A DNA stretch of 51,910 nt, from positions 1-51,910 of the forward strand of contig CALKRM010000025.1 in NCBI GenBank assembly GCA_937989565.1. Reading direction: 5' to 3'. The notes under the pieces were generated by a model that saw only the letters and a program-made list of their open reading frames with translations, was not told the DNA's origin and did no database searches. Made by a program: the position numbers and the translations under genes. Shown here piece by piece: positions 40,106 through 48,695 of the stretch (its first letter is position 1; each line of letters opens with the position of its first letter). The stretch comes from an uncultured Candidatus Saccharibacteria bacterium. Its GTDB lineage: Bacteria; Patescibacteriota; Saccharimonadia; Saccharimonadales; Saccharimonadaceae.

Positions 40106-42232
40106 ATGTATAAATCAATTAAAAAACGCGATGGTCGAACTGCTAAATTTGATCGAAAAAAAATTGAAAAGGCAATTGAAAAGGCTGGGTTGGAAACTGG
40201 TGAATTTGACGCCGCTCAAGCAGTTGAATTGACCGACAAGGTTTTGGGTGTTTTGGAAACTCGTAACCAAAAGCGTCTACCAAGCGTTGAAGATATTCAG
40301 GACATTGTTGAGGATGCGTTGATTGACTCTAAGTTTAAGAAGACTGCAAAGGCATATATTATTTACCGCGATCAGCATAAAAAATTGCGCGAAATTACTT
40401 CTAATGCGCACGTTGATTTGATTGATAAATATCTGGAAAATTTGGACTGGAAAGTTAATGAAAACTCTAATATGGGCTACAGCCTGCAGGGTTTGAATAA
40501 CTATGTTTCAGCGGAAATTACGAAGACTTACTGGCTGGATAAGATTTATACATCGAAGATTGGGCAAGCTCACAAAGAAGGCGACTTGCACATTCACGAC
40601 CTTAACTTGCTAAGTGTTTATTGTGTTGGTTGGGATTTGACTGACTTATTACAAGAAGGATTTACTGGCGTTGCTGGTAAGGTTGCTTCTAAGCCAGCTA
40701 AGCATTTCCGATCAGCGCTTGGTCAAGTTGTAAACTTCTTTTATACATTACAGGGCGAAGCGGCTGGTGCTCAAGCTTTCTCTGATTTTGACACACTATT
40801 AGCGCCGTTTATTCGTGCCGACAAATTGAGCTATAAAGAAGTAAAACAGGCTATTCAAGAATTCGTCTTTAATGTCAACGTGCCGACTCGTGTTGGCTTC
40901 CAGACGCCGTTTACCAACATTACACTTGACCTTGAATGTCCAAAGCATATGGCAGATAATCCAGTGATTATTGGTGGCGAAATGCAGGACACGACTTATG
41001 GCGAATATCAAGAAGAAATGAATATGCTGAATAAGGCGCTGCTGGAGGTTCTTTCTGAGGGCGACGCCAATGGTCGAGTCTTTACATTCCCAATCCCAAC
41101 GGTTAATATCACCAAGGATTTCAATTGGGATAATCCAGTGATTGAAAGTTTGTGGGAAGCTAGCGCTAAATACGGCATTCCGTACTTCTCAAACTTCATC
41201 AATTCTGACATGGATCCAGAAGATGCGCGCTCGATGTGCTGTCGATTGCGTATTGATAATCGTCAATTGGAATATCGTGGTGGCGGTTTGTTCGGCTCAA
41301 ATCCAATGACTGGTTCGGTCGGTGTGGTAACGATAAACTTGCCGCGACTGGCGCTAAAATCCAAGAATGAGAAAGAGTTCTTTAAGGGATTGGCTGAACT
41401 TATGGATATGGCAAAGGACAGTTTGGAAACCAAGCGTAAAGTTTTGGAGCGATTGACCGACGCTAATTTGTATCCGTACACCAAGTTTTATTTGCGAAAC
41501 ATTAAACAGCGTTTCAATCAATATTGGAAGAACCATTTTTCAACCATCGGTTTGATCGGCACGAACGAGGCGGCGCTTAATTTACTAGGCGTTGATATTG
41601 GCACGGAAAAAGGTAAGGCTTTTGCTGAGAAGACGCTTGATTTTATGCGCGATCGTTTGGTGGAATATCAGAAGGAAACTGGCAATAATTACAATCTTGA
41701 AGCAACGCCAGCTGAGGGCACAACTTATCGATTGGCGCAGCTTGATAAAGCCAGCTTCCCAGATCGAGCGCATTTTGCTAATGGAATTGGCGCGGAAGTT
41801 AAATGTCCGTTCTATACCAACTCTAGCCACTTGCCAGTTAATTACACGGACGATTTGTTTGAGTTGATGGATCTTCAGGACAATTTGCAAACCAAGTACA
41901 CAGGTGGCACGGTGATTCACTTCTTCTTAGGTGAGCGCATGGACGATCCGCAAACTTTGAAAAAATTAGTGAAAACGATTTGTGAAAATTACAAATTGCC
42001 ATACTTCACGTTCAGTCCAAGCTTCTCAATTTGTAAGAATCACGGCTATATTGTTGGTGAGCATCCAGAATGTCCAAAGTGTGGTGAAGCGACTGAAGTT
42101 TACTCACGTGTGGTTGGTTTCTTGCGTCCAGTTTCTCAATGGAATAAGGGTAAGCAAGCGGAATTTGAAATGAGGGAGCATTATGACGATGCCGCCGAAC
42201 ACCAGCGACTTAGCGCCGTCGCGACAGCTTAA
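40106..42232 (+). CDS. nrdD: Anaerobic (class III) ribonucleoside-triphosphate reductase
   Basis: A 708-residue glycyl-radical enzyme converting NTPs to dNTPs without oxygen. Residues 1-~95 form the ATP-cone allosteric domain (SIKKRDGRTAKFDRKKIEKA). The barrel contains DLHIHDLNLLSVYCVGWDL and the thiyl-radical region with RSMCCRLRIDNRQL. The C-terminus has a zinc site (Cys643-x2-His646 ... Cys656-x2-Cys659) and the glycyl-radical loop SRVVGFLRPV (Gly671). Length is normal. An AAGGAGGGGG site precedes the ATG. nrdG overlaps its end by 50 bp. Presence implies dNTP synthesis in anoxic or low-oxygen settings. Confidence 0.97.
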   Translation: MYKSIKKRDGRTAKFDRKKIEKAIEKAGLETGEFDAAQAVELTDKVLGVLETRNQKRLPSVEDIQDIVEDALIDSKFKKTAKAYIIYRDQHKKLREITSNAHVDLIDKYLENLDWKVNENSNMGYSLQGLNNYVSAEITKTYWLDKIYTSKIGQAHKEGDLHIHDLNLLSVYCVGWDLTDLLQEGFTGVAGKVASKPAKHFRSALGQVVNFFYTLQGEAAGAQAFSDFDTLLAPFIRADKLSYKEVKQAIQEFVFNVNVPTRVGFQTPFTNITLDLECPKHMADNPVIIGGEMQDTTYGEYQEEMNMLNKALLEVLSEGDANGRVFTFPIPTVNITKDFNWDNPVIESLWEASAKYGIPYFSNFINSDMDPEDARSMCCRLRIDNRQLEYRGGGLFGSNPMTGSVGVVTINLPRLALKSKNEKEFFKGLAELMDMAKDSLETKRKVLERLTDANLYPYTKFYLRNIKQRFNQYWKNHFSTIGLIGTNEAALNLLGVDIGTEKGKAFAEKTLDFMRDRLVEYQKETGNNYNLEATPAEGTTYRLAQLDKASFPDRAHFANGIGAEVKCPFYTNSSHLPVNYTDDLFELMDLQDNLQTKYTGGTVIHFFLGERMDDPQTLKKLVKTICENYKLPYFTFSPSFSICKNHGYIVGEHPECPKCGEATEVYSRVVGFLRPVSQWNKGKQAEFEMREHYDDAAEHQRLSAVATA

Positions 42233-42923
42233 GGTGTCAATTGGTGGAATTCAGAAGCTGTCGCTCGTGGATTATCCAGGGCACGTGGCGGCGGCTCTGT
42301 TCCTCTCTGGCTGTAATATGCGGTGCGGTTATTGCCATAATCCTGAATTGGTATTACCTGAACGGTTAGCGCCGAGTATTCCAGTTGATGAAGTAATGAT
42401 ATTTCTAAAATCGCGAATTGGTCGGCTGGACGGCGTGGTGATTTCTGGCGGTGAACCAACGGTAAATGAAGATTTGCCGGAGCTATGTCGAATGATTAAG
42501 AAACTTGGTTTTGATATTAAATTGGATACCAACGGCACGCATCCAGATATAGTTCGCGGAATGGTTGAAGAAGGGCTGATTGACTTTATTGCAATGGATG
42601 TAAAAGGTCCGCTGGAAAAATATGTTGAAATTGCGGCGCGACCGATTGATTTGGAAGCGATCAAGGAGAATGTTCGGTTGATGATTGATTCGGGAATTGA
42701 TCACGAATTCCGTACGACGATTGTCCGCGAGCAATTGGAAGTTAGCGATTTTGAGAAGATTGGCGAGTTGGTTAAGGGCGCGAAGAGATTTGCCTTGCAG
42801 CATTTTCGCACTGGCACGACAATTAGTCCAAAGTTTGCGAATTACCACACTTTTACTGACGAAGAATTTAGAGAAGCTCAGAAAATAATGGAAAGGTACG
42901 TTGGAGAATGCGTGATTCATTAG
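42183..42923 (+). CDS. nrdG: Anaerobic ribonucleotide reductase activating enzyme (radical SAM)
   Basis: A 246-residue radical-SAM protein with the 4Fe-4S site FLSGCNMRCGYCHNPEL (Cys44, Cys48, Cys51), SAM-binding VVISGGEPTVNEDL, and KLDTNGTHPDIV. It cleaves S-adenosylmethionine to place the radical on NrdD Gly671. It belongs to the longer, PflA-like NrdG type (about 230-250 aa) rather than the 155-aa enterobacterial one. The start at 42183 is supported by GAGGGAG; the overlap with nrdD is 50 bp. It needs one electron per turnover, which the next gene may provide. Confidence 0.94.
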   Translation: MTMPPNTSDLAPSRQLKVSIGGIQKLSLVDYPGHVAAALFLSGCNMRCGYCHNPELVLPERLAPSIPVDEVMIFLKSRIGRLDGVVISGGEPTVNEDLPELCRMIKKLGFDIKLDTNGTHPDIVRGMVEEGLIDFIAMDVKGPLEKYVEIAARPIDLEAIKENVRLMIDSGIDHEFRTTIVREQLEVSDFEKIGELVKGAKRFALQHFRTGTTISPKFANYHTFTDEEFREAQKIMERYVGECVIH

Positions 42924-43570
42924 AGGTTGAAATTGTGCGCGTCCGTCAGGAAAATCCTGAAGTGAAGACGTTATATTTTGCGCGACCGTTCGACTTTACC
43001 GCCGGACAATATATTACGGTTTTTATTGATGGTAGTAGCGTGCGCGAAGGGAAGGCCTATAGCATTTCTTCTACTCCTGATGATGAGCTGATGTCAATTA
43101 CTGTGAAGAATGTTGGTGGTGAATTTTCTAGCTATTTATGTTCACGGAATGTTGGCGATAAATTACAAATTAGCCACGCTTATGGCGATTTTAATCCGCA
43201 AACAGAAAGTCCTTTGGTTGGAATTGCTGCGGGCTGTGGACTTAGTCCAATTTGGAGCGTTATGGCAAGTTCTAGCCAGCCGACGTTTTTATATTTTAGC
43301 CAAAAATCGCCAGAATATATGGTTTTTGAAAATGAGCTAGCGGCGTCAAATATTAAAGTGAAGAAGTTCAGTACTCGCCAGCAAGTTGAAGAAAAATATG
43401 GTTGGTTTAATGGTCGATTTAATGTGGAAAAAATTGTTCATGAAACGCCAGAAGATGCGCATTTTTTGGTCTGTGGAAGTTTGCCGTTTGTTAAAGATGT
43501 TTGGCAAAAATTATCCGCCGCCGGTGTAAGTGAATTGAAAATTTCAACGGAGACGTTTTTTGAGCAATGA
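42908..43570 (+). CDS. FNR-family flavin/NAD(P)H oxidoreductase
   Basis: A 220-residue protein with the two-domain ferredoxin-NADP reductase fold. The FAD part has FTAGQYITVFI and GKAYSISSTP (RxYS motif with Lys in place of Arg). The nicotinamide part has VGIAAGCGLSPIWSVM (GxGxxP-type loop) and FLVCGSLPFVKDVW. No 2Fe-2S domain is attached. It overlaps nrdG by 16 bp and the next gene by 4 bp. The natural inference is that it passes electrons from NAD(P)H towards NrdG's iron-sulfur cluster, directly or through a carrier. Confidence 0.88.
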   Translation: MRDSLEVEIVRVRQENPEVKTLYFARPFDFTAGQYITVFIDGSSVREGKAYSISSTPDDELMSITVKNVGGEFSSYLCSRNVGDKLQISHAYGDFNPQTESPLVGIAAGCGLSPIWSVMASSSQPTFLYFSQKSPEYMVFENELAASNIKVKKFSTRQQVEEKYGWFNGRFNVEKIVHETPEDAHFLVCGSLPFVKDVWQKLSAAGVSELKISTETFFEQ

Positions 43571-45291
43571 ACGAAGGTTTGGCGGATGGAGCGGGCGATT
43601 TTAATGTTTTCTCGGCGTTGAATGGCGATGTTAATTTTCAGGATTTATCTTCAGCAGAAATTGATGATGATGCGACTGAGTTAAATTTGGTAGAAGCGGT
43701 TGCTAACGGTGAGAAAATTGATACGTCATTTACTGAGGAAAGTGAAGCGGAAACAACAGAAGAATATTTGAGTGACGAAAGGCGATCGGAGATTTGCCAA
43801 AACGTAGTCAGTGCAGCGTGCGCCAGTTGTGCTGCGGCGGGAAATTGTTCGATATTAAGAATGCGAAATTTTGCGGAAGAGAATTTACAGCCGGCAGCAA
43901 AAGAGCCGAAGAGTTATTTGTCTGACTTAATGAAGGAGGGTGGTTGTGATGTTGTTGTTGCTGGATATGTCAGTGCCGATAACGAAGAGAAGGCGCCCGA
44001 GTCGATTGAAAAAGAAAATGAAAAAACTGAATCCGTATTAGAAAAACCTGCGGTTAAGTCGGAAGCGAGCGATGATGATGCGTCGATGCGCGTGTCGGCG
44101 GAAAGTAATGAGGTGAACAAGCCGACGGATGATGAATGTTTGAATAGTGAGAGTGCGTCGTCGGAAAATATTCCAAGCGCGAAAATAGTCAAAGAAAATA
44201 TTCAGCCGAAAATTAACGAAGAGCCGGAATGTATCGATGAAAAAGTAGATATTCATAAAGAAGATATATCTTTTGAGAATCAAGCTCCGGCTGTTGATAA
44301 AGAGGATGAATTGCCGAGAGAATTACCTATAAAGAAAGATATCTATGTAGGGGATGAAAATAATATAAACTCTGCACCGATTTTGGAAGATTCTGCTCCG
44401 AAGGAAGGTTTGGCTGAGAAAGTTATTTCTAACGAGGCAAACTCCTCGCCTGCGCGTGATTTTGTTCAAGTCAATAATGAAATTGATGTGGTGATGGATG
44501 ACAATAATAATGCGCCAGTTGAGATCAAGTTGAGCGGTGAGGCTGCATGTAAAAGAACTGAATCTGTTGAGTTGATAGAAAATAAGAAGGATTTGTCAAC
44601 TTTACCGCAACGTGATTTTGAAGAGCGTGAAGTATATTTCGAAGAAGATTCGGAGAATGTTGCTGTGGCTGAGATTTCTGACGATCGTGCGGTTGTGAGC
44701 AAAACGGATAATGTGGTGGATGAGTTGGGTGATTGCGCAGAATTGGGCGAAGAAGTTACGCGTGAATCGGAAGAATTGCCGACTAATAGACCTGAAGTAA
44801 TAGGACAATTTATTCCTGATTTGAAATTAGCCGATGATGCAATTGATCAGAATAATATCGTCGATGAGGTTGTGAAAAAAGTCGCGAAAAAAGCTGAATT
44901 GACTGAAGAATGTAGCGAATTGGTTACTACGGATGATTGCGATGAGGTAAAATGCTCTGTAAAAATCGAAGGATCGAGCGATTATTGTGATGACATTGGT
45001 AATGTTTTAAGCGGGGAATTAAATACTCCAGTTTTTCAAGAATTTTCTACTTTACCAGATAATTCATCGGAGGAAAAAGCTAATTATAATTGTGACGAAG
45101 ATGATGCCAATGATACAAATATATCCAGCGTTTATCCGGGGATTTGGGTTGATGATAGTCCGTTGAATCCAGAAGATGATACGACTTCGAACGTTAGTTA
45201 TAATTCTAGTGTACTTTATCAGCTGATAGCATTAGTTGGTTCGTCGGCGGTTAAAATTGCCATCAAGAGACAAGAAGAATTGTGTAAATAG
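43567..45291 (+). CDS. Long acidic low-complexity protein with an N-terminal Cys cluster (unknown)
   Basis: A 574-residue protein I do not recognise. About a quarter of the first 100 residues are Asp/Glu, and the acidic bias continues almost to the end; no signal peptide or strong membrane helix apart from a mild hydrophobic stretch LYQLIALVGSSAVKIAI at the C-terminus. At ~77-94 there is a compact cysteine group (ICQNVVSAACASCAAAGNC: C-x7-C-x2-C-x5-C), and further single Cys residues recur along the chain. The 4-bp overlap (ATGA) with the flavin reductase shows they are made together. Possible roles: iron-sulfur carrier, scaffold, or metal buffer. Repetitive Glu/Ser/Val wording suggests intrinsic disorder. 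Confidence 0.75.
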   Translation: MNEGLADGAGDFNVFSALNGDVNFQDLSSAEIDDDATELNLVEAVANGEKIDTSFTEESEAETTEEYLSDERRSEICQNVVSAACASCAAAGNCSILRMRNFAEENLQPAAKEPKSYLSDLMKEGGCDVVVAGYVSADNEEKAPESIEKENEKTESVLEKPAVKSEASDDDASMRVSAESNEVNKPTDDECLNSESASSENIPSAKIVKENIQPKINEEPECIDEKVDIHKEDISFENQAPAVDKEDELPRELPIKKDIYVGDENNINSAPILEDSAPKEGLAEKVISNEANSSPARDFVQVNNEIDVVMDDNNNAPVEIKLSGEAACKRTESVELIENKKDLSTLPQRDFEEREVYFEEDSENVAVAEISDDRAVVSKTDNVVDELGDCAELGEEVTRESEELPTNRPEVIGQFIPDLKLADDAIDQNNIVDEVVKKVAKKAELTEECSELVTTDDCDEVKCSVKIEGSSDYCDDIGNVLSGELNTPVFQEFSTLPDNSSEEKANYNCDEDDANDTNISSVYPGIWVDDSPLNPEDDTTSNVSYNSSVLYQLIALVGSSAVKIAIKRQEELCK

Positions 45292-45294
45292 ATA

Positions 45295-45300
45295 TATAAT
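45295..45300 (+). promoter_or_regulatory. -10 box of the gene at 45307 (leaderless type)
   Basis: A perfect TATAAT starts 4 bp after the preceding stop codon and ends 6 nt (AAGCGT) before the ATG. It indicates a new transcript begins here rather than only read-through from the nrd operon. Confidence 0.73.
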
Positions 45301-45306
45301 AAGCGT

Positions 45307-45909
45307 ATGAATGATAAAGAAAATACTATTAATGTCGCGCGTGCCATTATTCGCATTGGTGACGCCGCTGAAAAAGCCAAAGATTATGGTTTGTTGAAAT
45401 CGCTAGAGGAAATGGTTGGTCAATTAGCTCGACATAACGTTAAAGACGCTGAGGTTGATATGCGGCTGCTGTTGGAATATGTTAAGTCATTGAACGATTG
45501 TGAATGTTGCCGAGAATCTAACGGCGAGATGAGTACTGATGATTTGGTGAATGAAATAAATCGACAATTGGCGCGTCTTAGTCAGGAGCAAGTGGATAAT
45601 TCTAGTAAATCGGCTTTGAAATTTGAGCCGACAGTTCATTTAGTGACTGCGAATTATGCCAAGGATGAGAATGGGACGACTTCTGGCGTATCGATAGCTT
45701 TGGTTTTTAATAAAGATGGCTCGGTAAGTGCGCCGCGTGATCATTTCTTGAATGCGGAATTGCTTAATTATTTTAACGATAACCATCAGGTCGATTATCA
45801 ATTTATTGAAGATGATTTACCGCCGAAACTTCAGGATTATCAATTAGTTGCGGGAACGGCGGAAGCGAGAGAAATCTTGCCACGGGAATTGGAAGTGATA
45901 GATTTTTAA
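45307..45909 (+). CDS. Hypothetical soluble protein with CxCC motif
   Basis: A 200-residue acidic soluble protein, not recognised. Residues 1-~95 are helical (RAIIRIGDAAEKAKDYGLLK, LLLEYVKSLNDCECCRESNG, with the C-x-C-C group at ~60-63). The C-terminal half is mixed alpha/beta (VHLVTANYAKDENG, GVSIALVFNKDGSVSAP). It has its own leaderless-type promoter. The Cys group and acidic character echo the preceding gene, so a shared redox or metal role is possible but unproven. Confidence 0.68.
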   Translation: MNDKENTINVARAIIRIGDAAEKAKDYGLLKSLEEMVGQLARHNVKDAEVDMRLLLEYVKSLNDCECCRESNGEMSTDDLVNEINRQLARLSQEQVDNSSKSALKFEPTVHLVTANYAKDENGTTSGVSIALVFNKDGSVSAPRDHFLNAELLNYFNDNHQVDYQFIEDDLPPKLQDYQLVAGTAEAREILPRELEVIDF

Positions 45910-45941
45910 CAAGAGTTGGTAAATTAATCAGAAAAAGAGTT

Positions 45942-46895
45942 ATGGAAGTGGAGATTGGACGGATACTTGTAGCTATAGTGGGAGGCTCTTTAGTTGAAGT
46001 ATTCTTTCAATTGGTAAAATACAAAGGTTCTACAGCTAATTATCTATCGGTTCGGCAATTTATCAGTCATAAATACAGGAAACATCTCAACTATAGCCTA
46101 TTTAGAGTGATTCCAGTTATTATTATGGTCTTTTTGGTGGTTTCTATAGAACAGCATTACTTTAAAGTGAAAAAACCGTGCATTTATGCGCTTATATCGA
46201 CGGGAGTTTCATTATTGTTTAGAGATGTTTGGGGATTATTCTTTAAAAAGAAAAAGTTTTTTATAGAAAGAATGATTCATATTGTGAATATTTTATTAGT
46301 AGTAGTCTCTGGAGTGTTAATAGGGCTAGCTGGTGATATTTGGGATTTATCACATTTTGCGCCAAGTAATATTAATAATTTGTTTGATAATATATGGTCA
46401 AGCATGGCTGTAGCTATGTTAGTTCTTGGGTATTTTAATGTGACTAATATGGGTGAAAGCTATAATACTGCGGAGGATGATAATAACAGGGCGCTGATTG
46501 ATTATGCAACTAGAAAGTTTTACGAGATTCACGATAATTATCATGAACTTATAGATCAGTTTTGCGAAAGTAAATCATGCAACAAACTTCTTTTGTATGG
46601 CATATTGATATATGAAGACATGAATAGGCCGCGAGTAATTCGGAAAATGGAGAACGCTATAGTTACGTTTTTCAAGTGTGAACTTACAGTTGGTATTGCG
46701 CAAGTAAAATCTAAGAAACCACTTACAGATACTGAGAGTATTAAGCTTGCTGCTGGAATATTAAAAAATACACGCAATTGTAATACGTATAATGTTGCGG
46801 AGGTAAGTAAAGCTGTCGAGGCTTACAATTCAGGAGAAGCTTATCCTCAGAATATAATTGAAATTATGAATATTATTCGTTGTCGTGTAGATTAG
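45942..46895 (+). CDS. Hypothetical four-helix membrane protein with cytoplasmic C-terminal domain
   Basis: A 317-residue protein, not recognised. Hydrophobic helices lie at about 3-22, 52-68 (FRVIPVIIMVFLVVSI), 80-100, 115-138 (VNILLVVVSGVLIGLAG) and 155-175. Residues ~180-317 are a soluble helical domain (EIHDNYHELIDQFCESKSC, KLLLYGILIYEDMNRPRVIR). Base use is more AT-rich than in the nrd genes before it. No clear promoter; AAAAAGAG precedes the ATG. The arrangement resembles small membrane-bound sensor or effector proteins, but no function should be assigned. Confidence 0.66.
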   Translation: MEVEIGRILVAIVGGSLVEVFFQLVKYKGSTANYLSVRQFISHKYRKHLNYSLFRVIPVIIMVFLVVSIEQHYFKVKKPCIYALISTGVSLLFRDVWGLFFKKKKFFIERMIHIVNILLVVVSGVLIGLAGDIWDLSHFAPSNINNLFDNIWSSMAVAMLVLGYFNVTNMGESYNTAEDDNNRALIDYATRKFYEIHDNYHELIDQFCESKSCNKLLLYGILIYEDMNRPRVIRKMENAIVTFFKCELTVGIAQVKSKKPLTDTESIKLAAGILKNTRNCNTYNVAEVSKAVEAYNSGEAYPQNIIEIMNIIRCRVD

Positions 46896-46938
46896 AGCGT
46901 ATAGGTAAATATAAATAAGGATATATTCTGATTCAATT

Positions 46939-47160
46939 ATGAAAATTTCCGTACACATTAAACCAAACTCTCGCCATCGTGAGGAAGTTGTGAAAAATGA
47001 CGATGACACATTGACGGTTTATGTCAAATCTCCAGCAATTGAAGGTCGAGCCAACGCGGCGGCTATTAAATTATTGGCAAAACATTTTAGGGTTGCGTCT
47101 TCCAAAGTTAAATTAGTACGCGGTGCAACTTCAAAGTATAAGATATTTGAGATTGATTAA
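46939..47160 (+). CDS. yggU: DUF167/YggU family protein
   Basis: A 73-residue protein with the family pattern KISVHIKPNSRHREEVVKN, SPAIEGRANAAAIKLLAKHF and VKLVRGATSKYKIFEI (the PxxGxAN and G-x3-R/K core). The family is widespread and of unknown function. A TATATT ends 11 nt before the ATG, allowing a very short leader. It converges with the deacetylase gene 2 bp away; a short GTTTA/TAAAC palindrome covers the junction. Confidence 0.9.
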   Translation: MKISVHIKPNSRHREEVVKNDDDTLTVYVKSPAIEGRANAAAIKLLAKHFRVASSKVKLVRGATSKYKIFEID

Positions 47161-47162
47161 GT

Positions 47163-48599
47163 TTACGGATAAACGGCGCCCGGTGTCATATCGCCGATTA
47201 AATTTTGTACCGTTACGAATGAATAGCCTTGTTGTTTGAGTGAGTCAAGAATGCAAGGAACGGCATTCACGGATGTCGGATGAATGTCGTGCATTAAAAT
47301 CACAGCTCCATTGCGAGCGCCAGCGACAGCCCTTGAGCAGACGATTTCACTATTACGATCAGCCCAGTCGCGTGTATCGACAGACCAAACAACTGCCGAC
47401 ATTCCGCGTTGACGGAATTGCTCCAAAACTGCTCGATTAAACGCACCGTATGGTGGACGTATGATATTAGGTTTGGCGCCGACGGCTTGTTTTATGGCGT
47501 TATTTGTCTGGTCAATTTCACTAGCGAGTTGCTCTGCTGAAACCTTATTTAACTCTGGATGTGACCAAGAATGATTGCCTAATTGATGTCCGCGCGACTG
47601 CATACGGCGTAATGTGTTGGCGCGTGCTGAAACTTTGCTGCCGATTAGGAAAAATGTCGCCTTGGCGTCGTACTTATCTAATATGTCCAACAGTTTTTCG
47701 GTGTATGGTCCGGGTCCGTCATCAAAAGTTAGAGCAATTGTTTTATTTGCGACGGTAGGCGTTGGAGTTGCAGGTGCTGGTTTTGGTTTTTCTGCAGGTT
47801 TGGGGATGTTGGCGAATTTTCTCGACGTTGGGTTTTGTAGATATTTAGAGACGGAGGAAATTGGTACGGTAATTATCAATTCTCCGTAAGATGATGGCAG
47901 TAGCGATGCCTGACCGAGTGGCCAAGCCAATGAATTGCCGTTATTAGTGATGATGAAATTAGACAAAGCTTCTTTATTTATGATTTCATTCAGGTCAATT
48001 TCTGGCTGTTGGCGTTGTTTGATGGTCTGAGAAATATTATCTTTGGCAGCGGATATGATTGCTTCGGCGGCTTCATCAGATTGTTCTGTAAAATCAGCTA
48101 AGCCGACAACTTCGCCAGATTTTTTGTCGAAAGTCCAAAATTGCGTCATTGATGCTGGATGTGCGCCATTCATATCTTGCTTAATATTGACGACAATTGA
48201 CAGCGCTTCTGAAGTGTTGTGCGTAACTTGATAGCCAATTGTTTCAGTCATTGGCTTATCAAAAACTGTCGCAAGTAAAACCGTATTTTGAAAATCGCGA
48301 TCAATTTTATCAATTGACTCACTAATTAAGCGATTAATTTTTTCATTTTCCGTGATCGGATATTCAATTGAAACTTTTTCTCGTTTGTTATCTCTGGTGA
48401 CAAATTTTGAGCGAATGCCAGAATATTTCGAATCGGCAAAATAATACTTTTCGTCAGATGGCGCAGTAGTTTGTCGCGAGTGTGATTGGTTGAGGAAATA
48501 TATCCCAAATAGCCCCGCCGAAAATAGCAATATCAAAAACGGTATGATAATAAATAGTTTTTTCGATTTTGGTTTTGCTTTTTTTCTCTGAATGCGCAT
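47163..48599 (-). CDS. Membrane-anchored polysaccharide deacetylase (PdaC/NodB type)
   Basis: A 478-residue protein. A Lys/Arg-rich start and one helix (~17-34, IIIPFLILLFSAGLFGIYFL) anchor it. Residues ~55-260 resemble the DUF4163/RsiV-like region of PdaC, and a Pro/Thr-rich linker (EKPKPAPATPTPTVAN) follows. The NodB domain has all motifs: ALTFDDGPG, NHSWSHPEL (metal His), RPPYGAF, SVDTRDW and LMHDIH. It removes N-acetyl groups from peptidoglycan or another glycan outside the cell, which protects against lysozyme. The -10 TATACT is 6 nt from the ATG. Confidence 0.94.
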   Translation of the reverse strand: MRIQRKKAKPKSKKLFIIIPFLILLFSAGLFGIYFLNQSHSRQTTAPSDEKYYFADSKYSGIRSKFVTRDNKREKVSIEYPITENEKINRLISESIDKIDRDFQNTVLLATVFDKPMTETIGYQVTHNTSEALSIVVNIKQDMNGAHPASMTQFWTFDKKSGEVVGLADFTEQSDEAAEAIISAAKDNISQTIKQRQQPEIDLNEIINKEALSNFIITNNGNSLAWPLGQASLLPSSYGELIITVPISSVSKYLQNPTSRKFANIPKPAEKPKPAPATPTPTVANKTIALTFDDGPGPYTEKLLDILDKYDAKATFFLIGSKVSARANTLRRMQSRGHQLGNHSWSHPELNKVSAEQLASEIDQTNNAIKQAVGAKPNIIRPPYGAFNRAVLEQFRQRGMSAVVWSVDTRDWADRNSEIVCSRAVAGARNGAVILMHDIHPTSVNAVPCILDSLKQQGYSFVTVQNLIGDMTPGAVYP

Positions 48600-48605
48600 A
48601 CTATA

Positions 48606-48611
48606 AGTATA
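48606..48611 (-). promoter_or_regulatory. -10 box of the deacetylase gene (leaderless type)
   Basis: TATACT on the minus strand, 6 nt (TATAGT) and then the ATG at 48599. The spacer itself is a second -10-like hexamer, but it abuts the ATG and is too close to be used. Confidence 0.7.
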
Positions 48612-48665
48612 GCACTAGTATTTTTGGTTTTGTTATTATTGATGATAAGTGAAGACCGGTTTTAC

Positions 48666-48671
48666 TATAAT
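48666..48671 (+). promoter_or_regulatory. -10 box of the ABC exporter operon
   Basis: A perfect TATAAT 24 nt before the GTG start. The leader carries GAGGAG, making this a conventional leadered promoter. Confidence 0.65.
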
Positions 48672-48695
48672 TTACAACAGAGAGGAGTCTACGGA

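Noticed and set aside
40050..40232. Small plus-strand reading frame before nrdD
   Set aside because: It overlaps the nrdD start in another frame, while nrdD has the strong ribosome-binding site and conserved ATP-cone sequence.
48624..48695. Longer N-terminus of the ABC ATPase
   Set aside because: The extension contains the TATAAT promoter and the ribosome-binding site; conserved sequence begins at the GTG at 48696.
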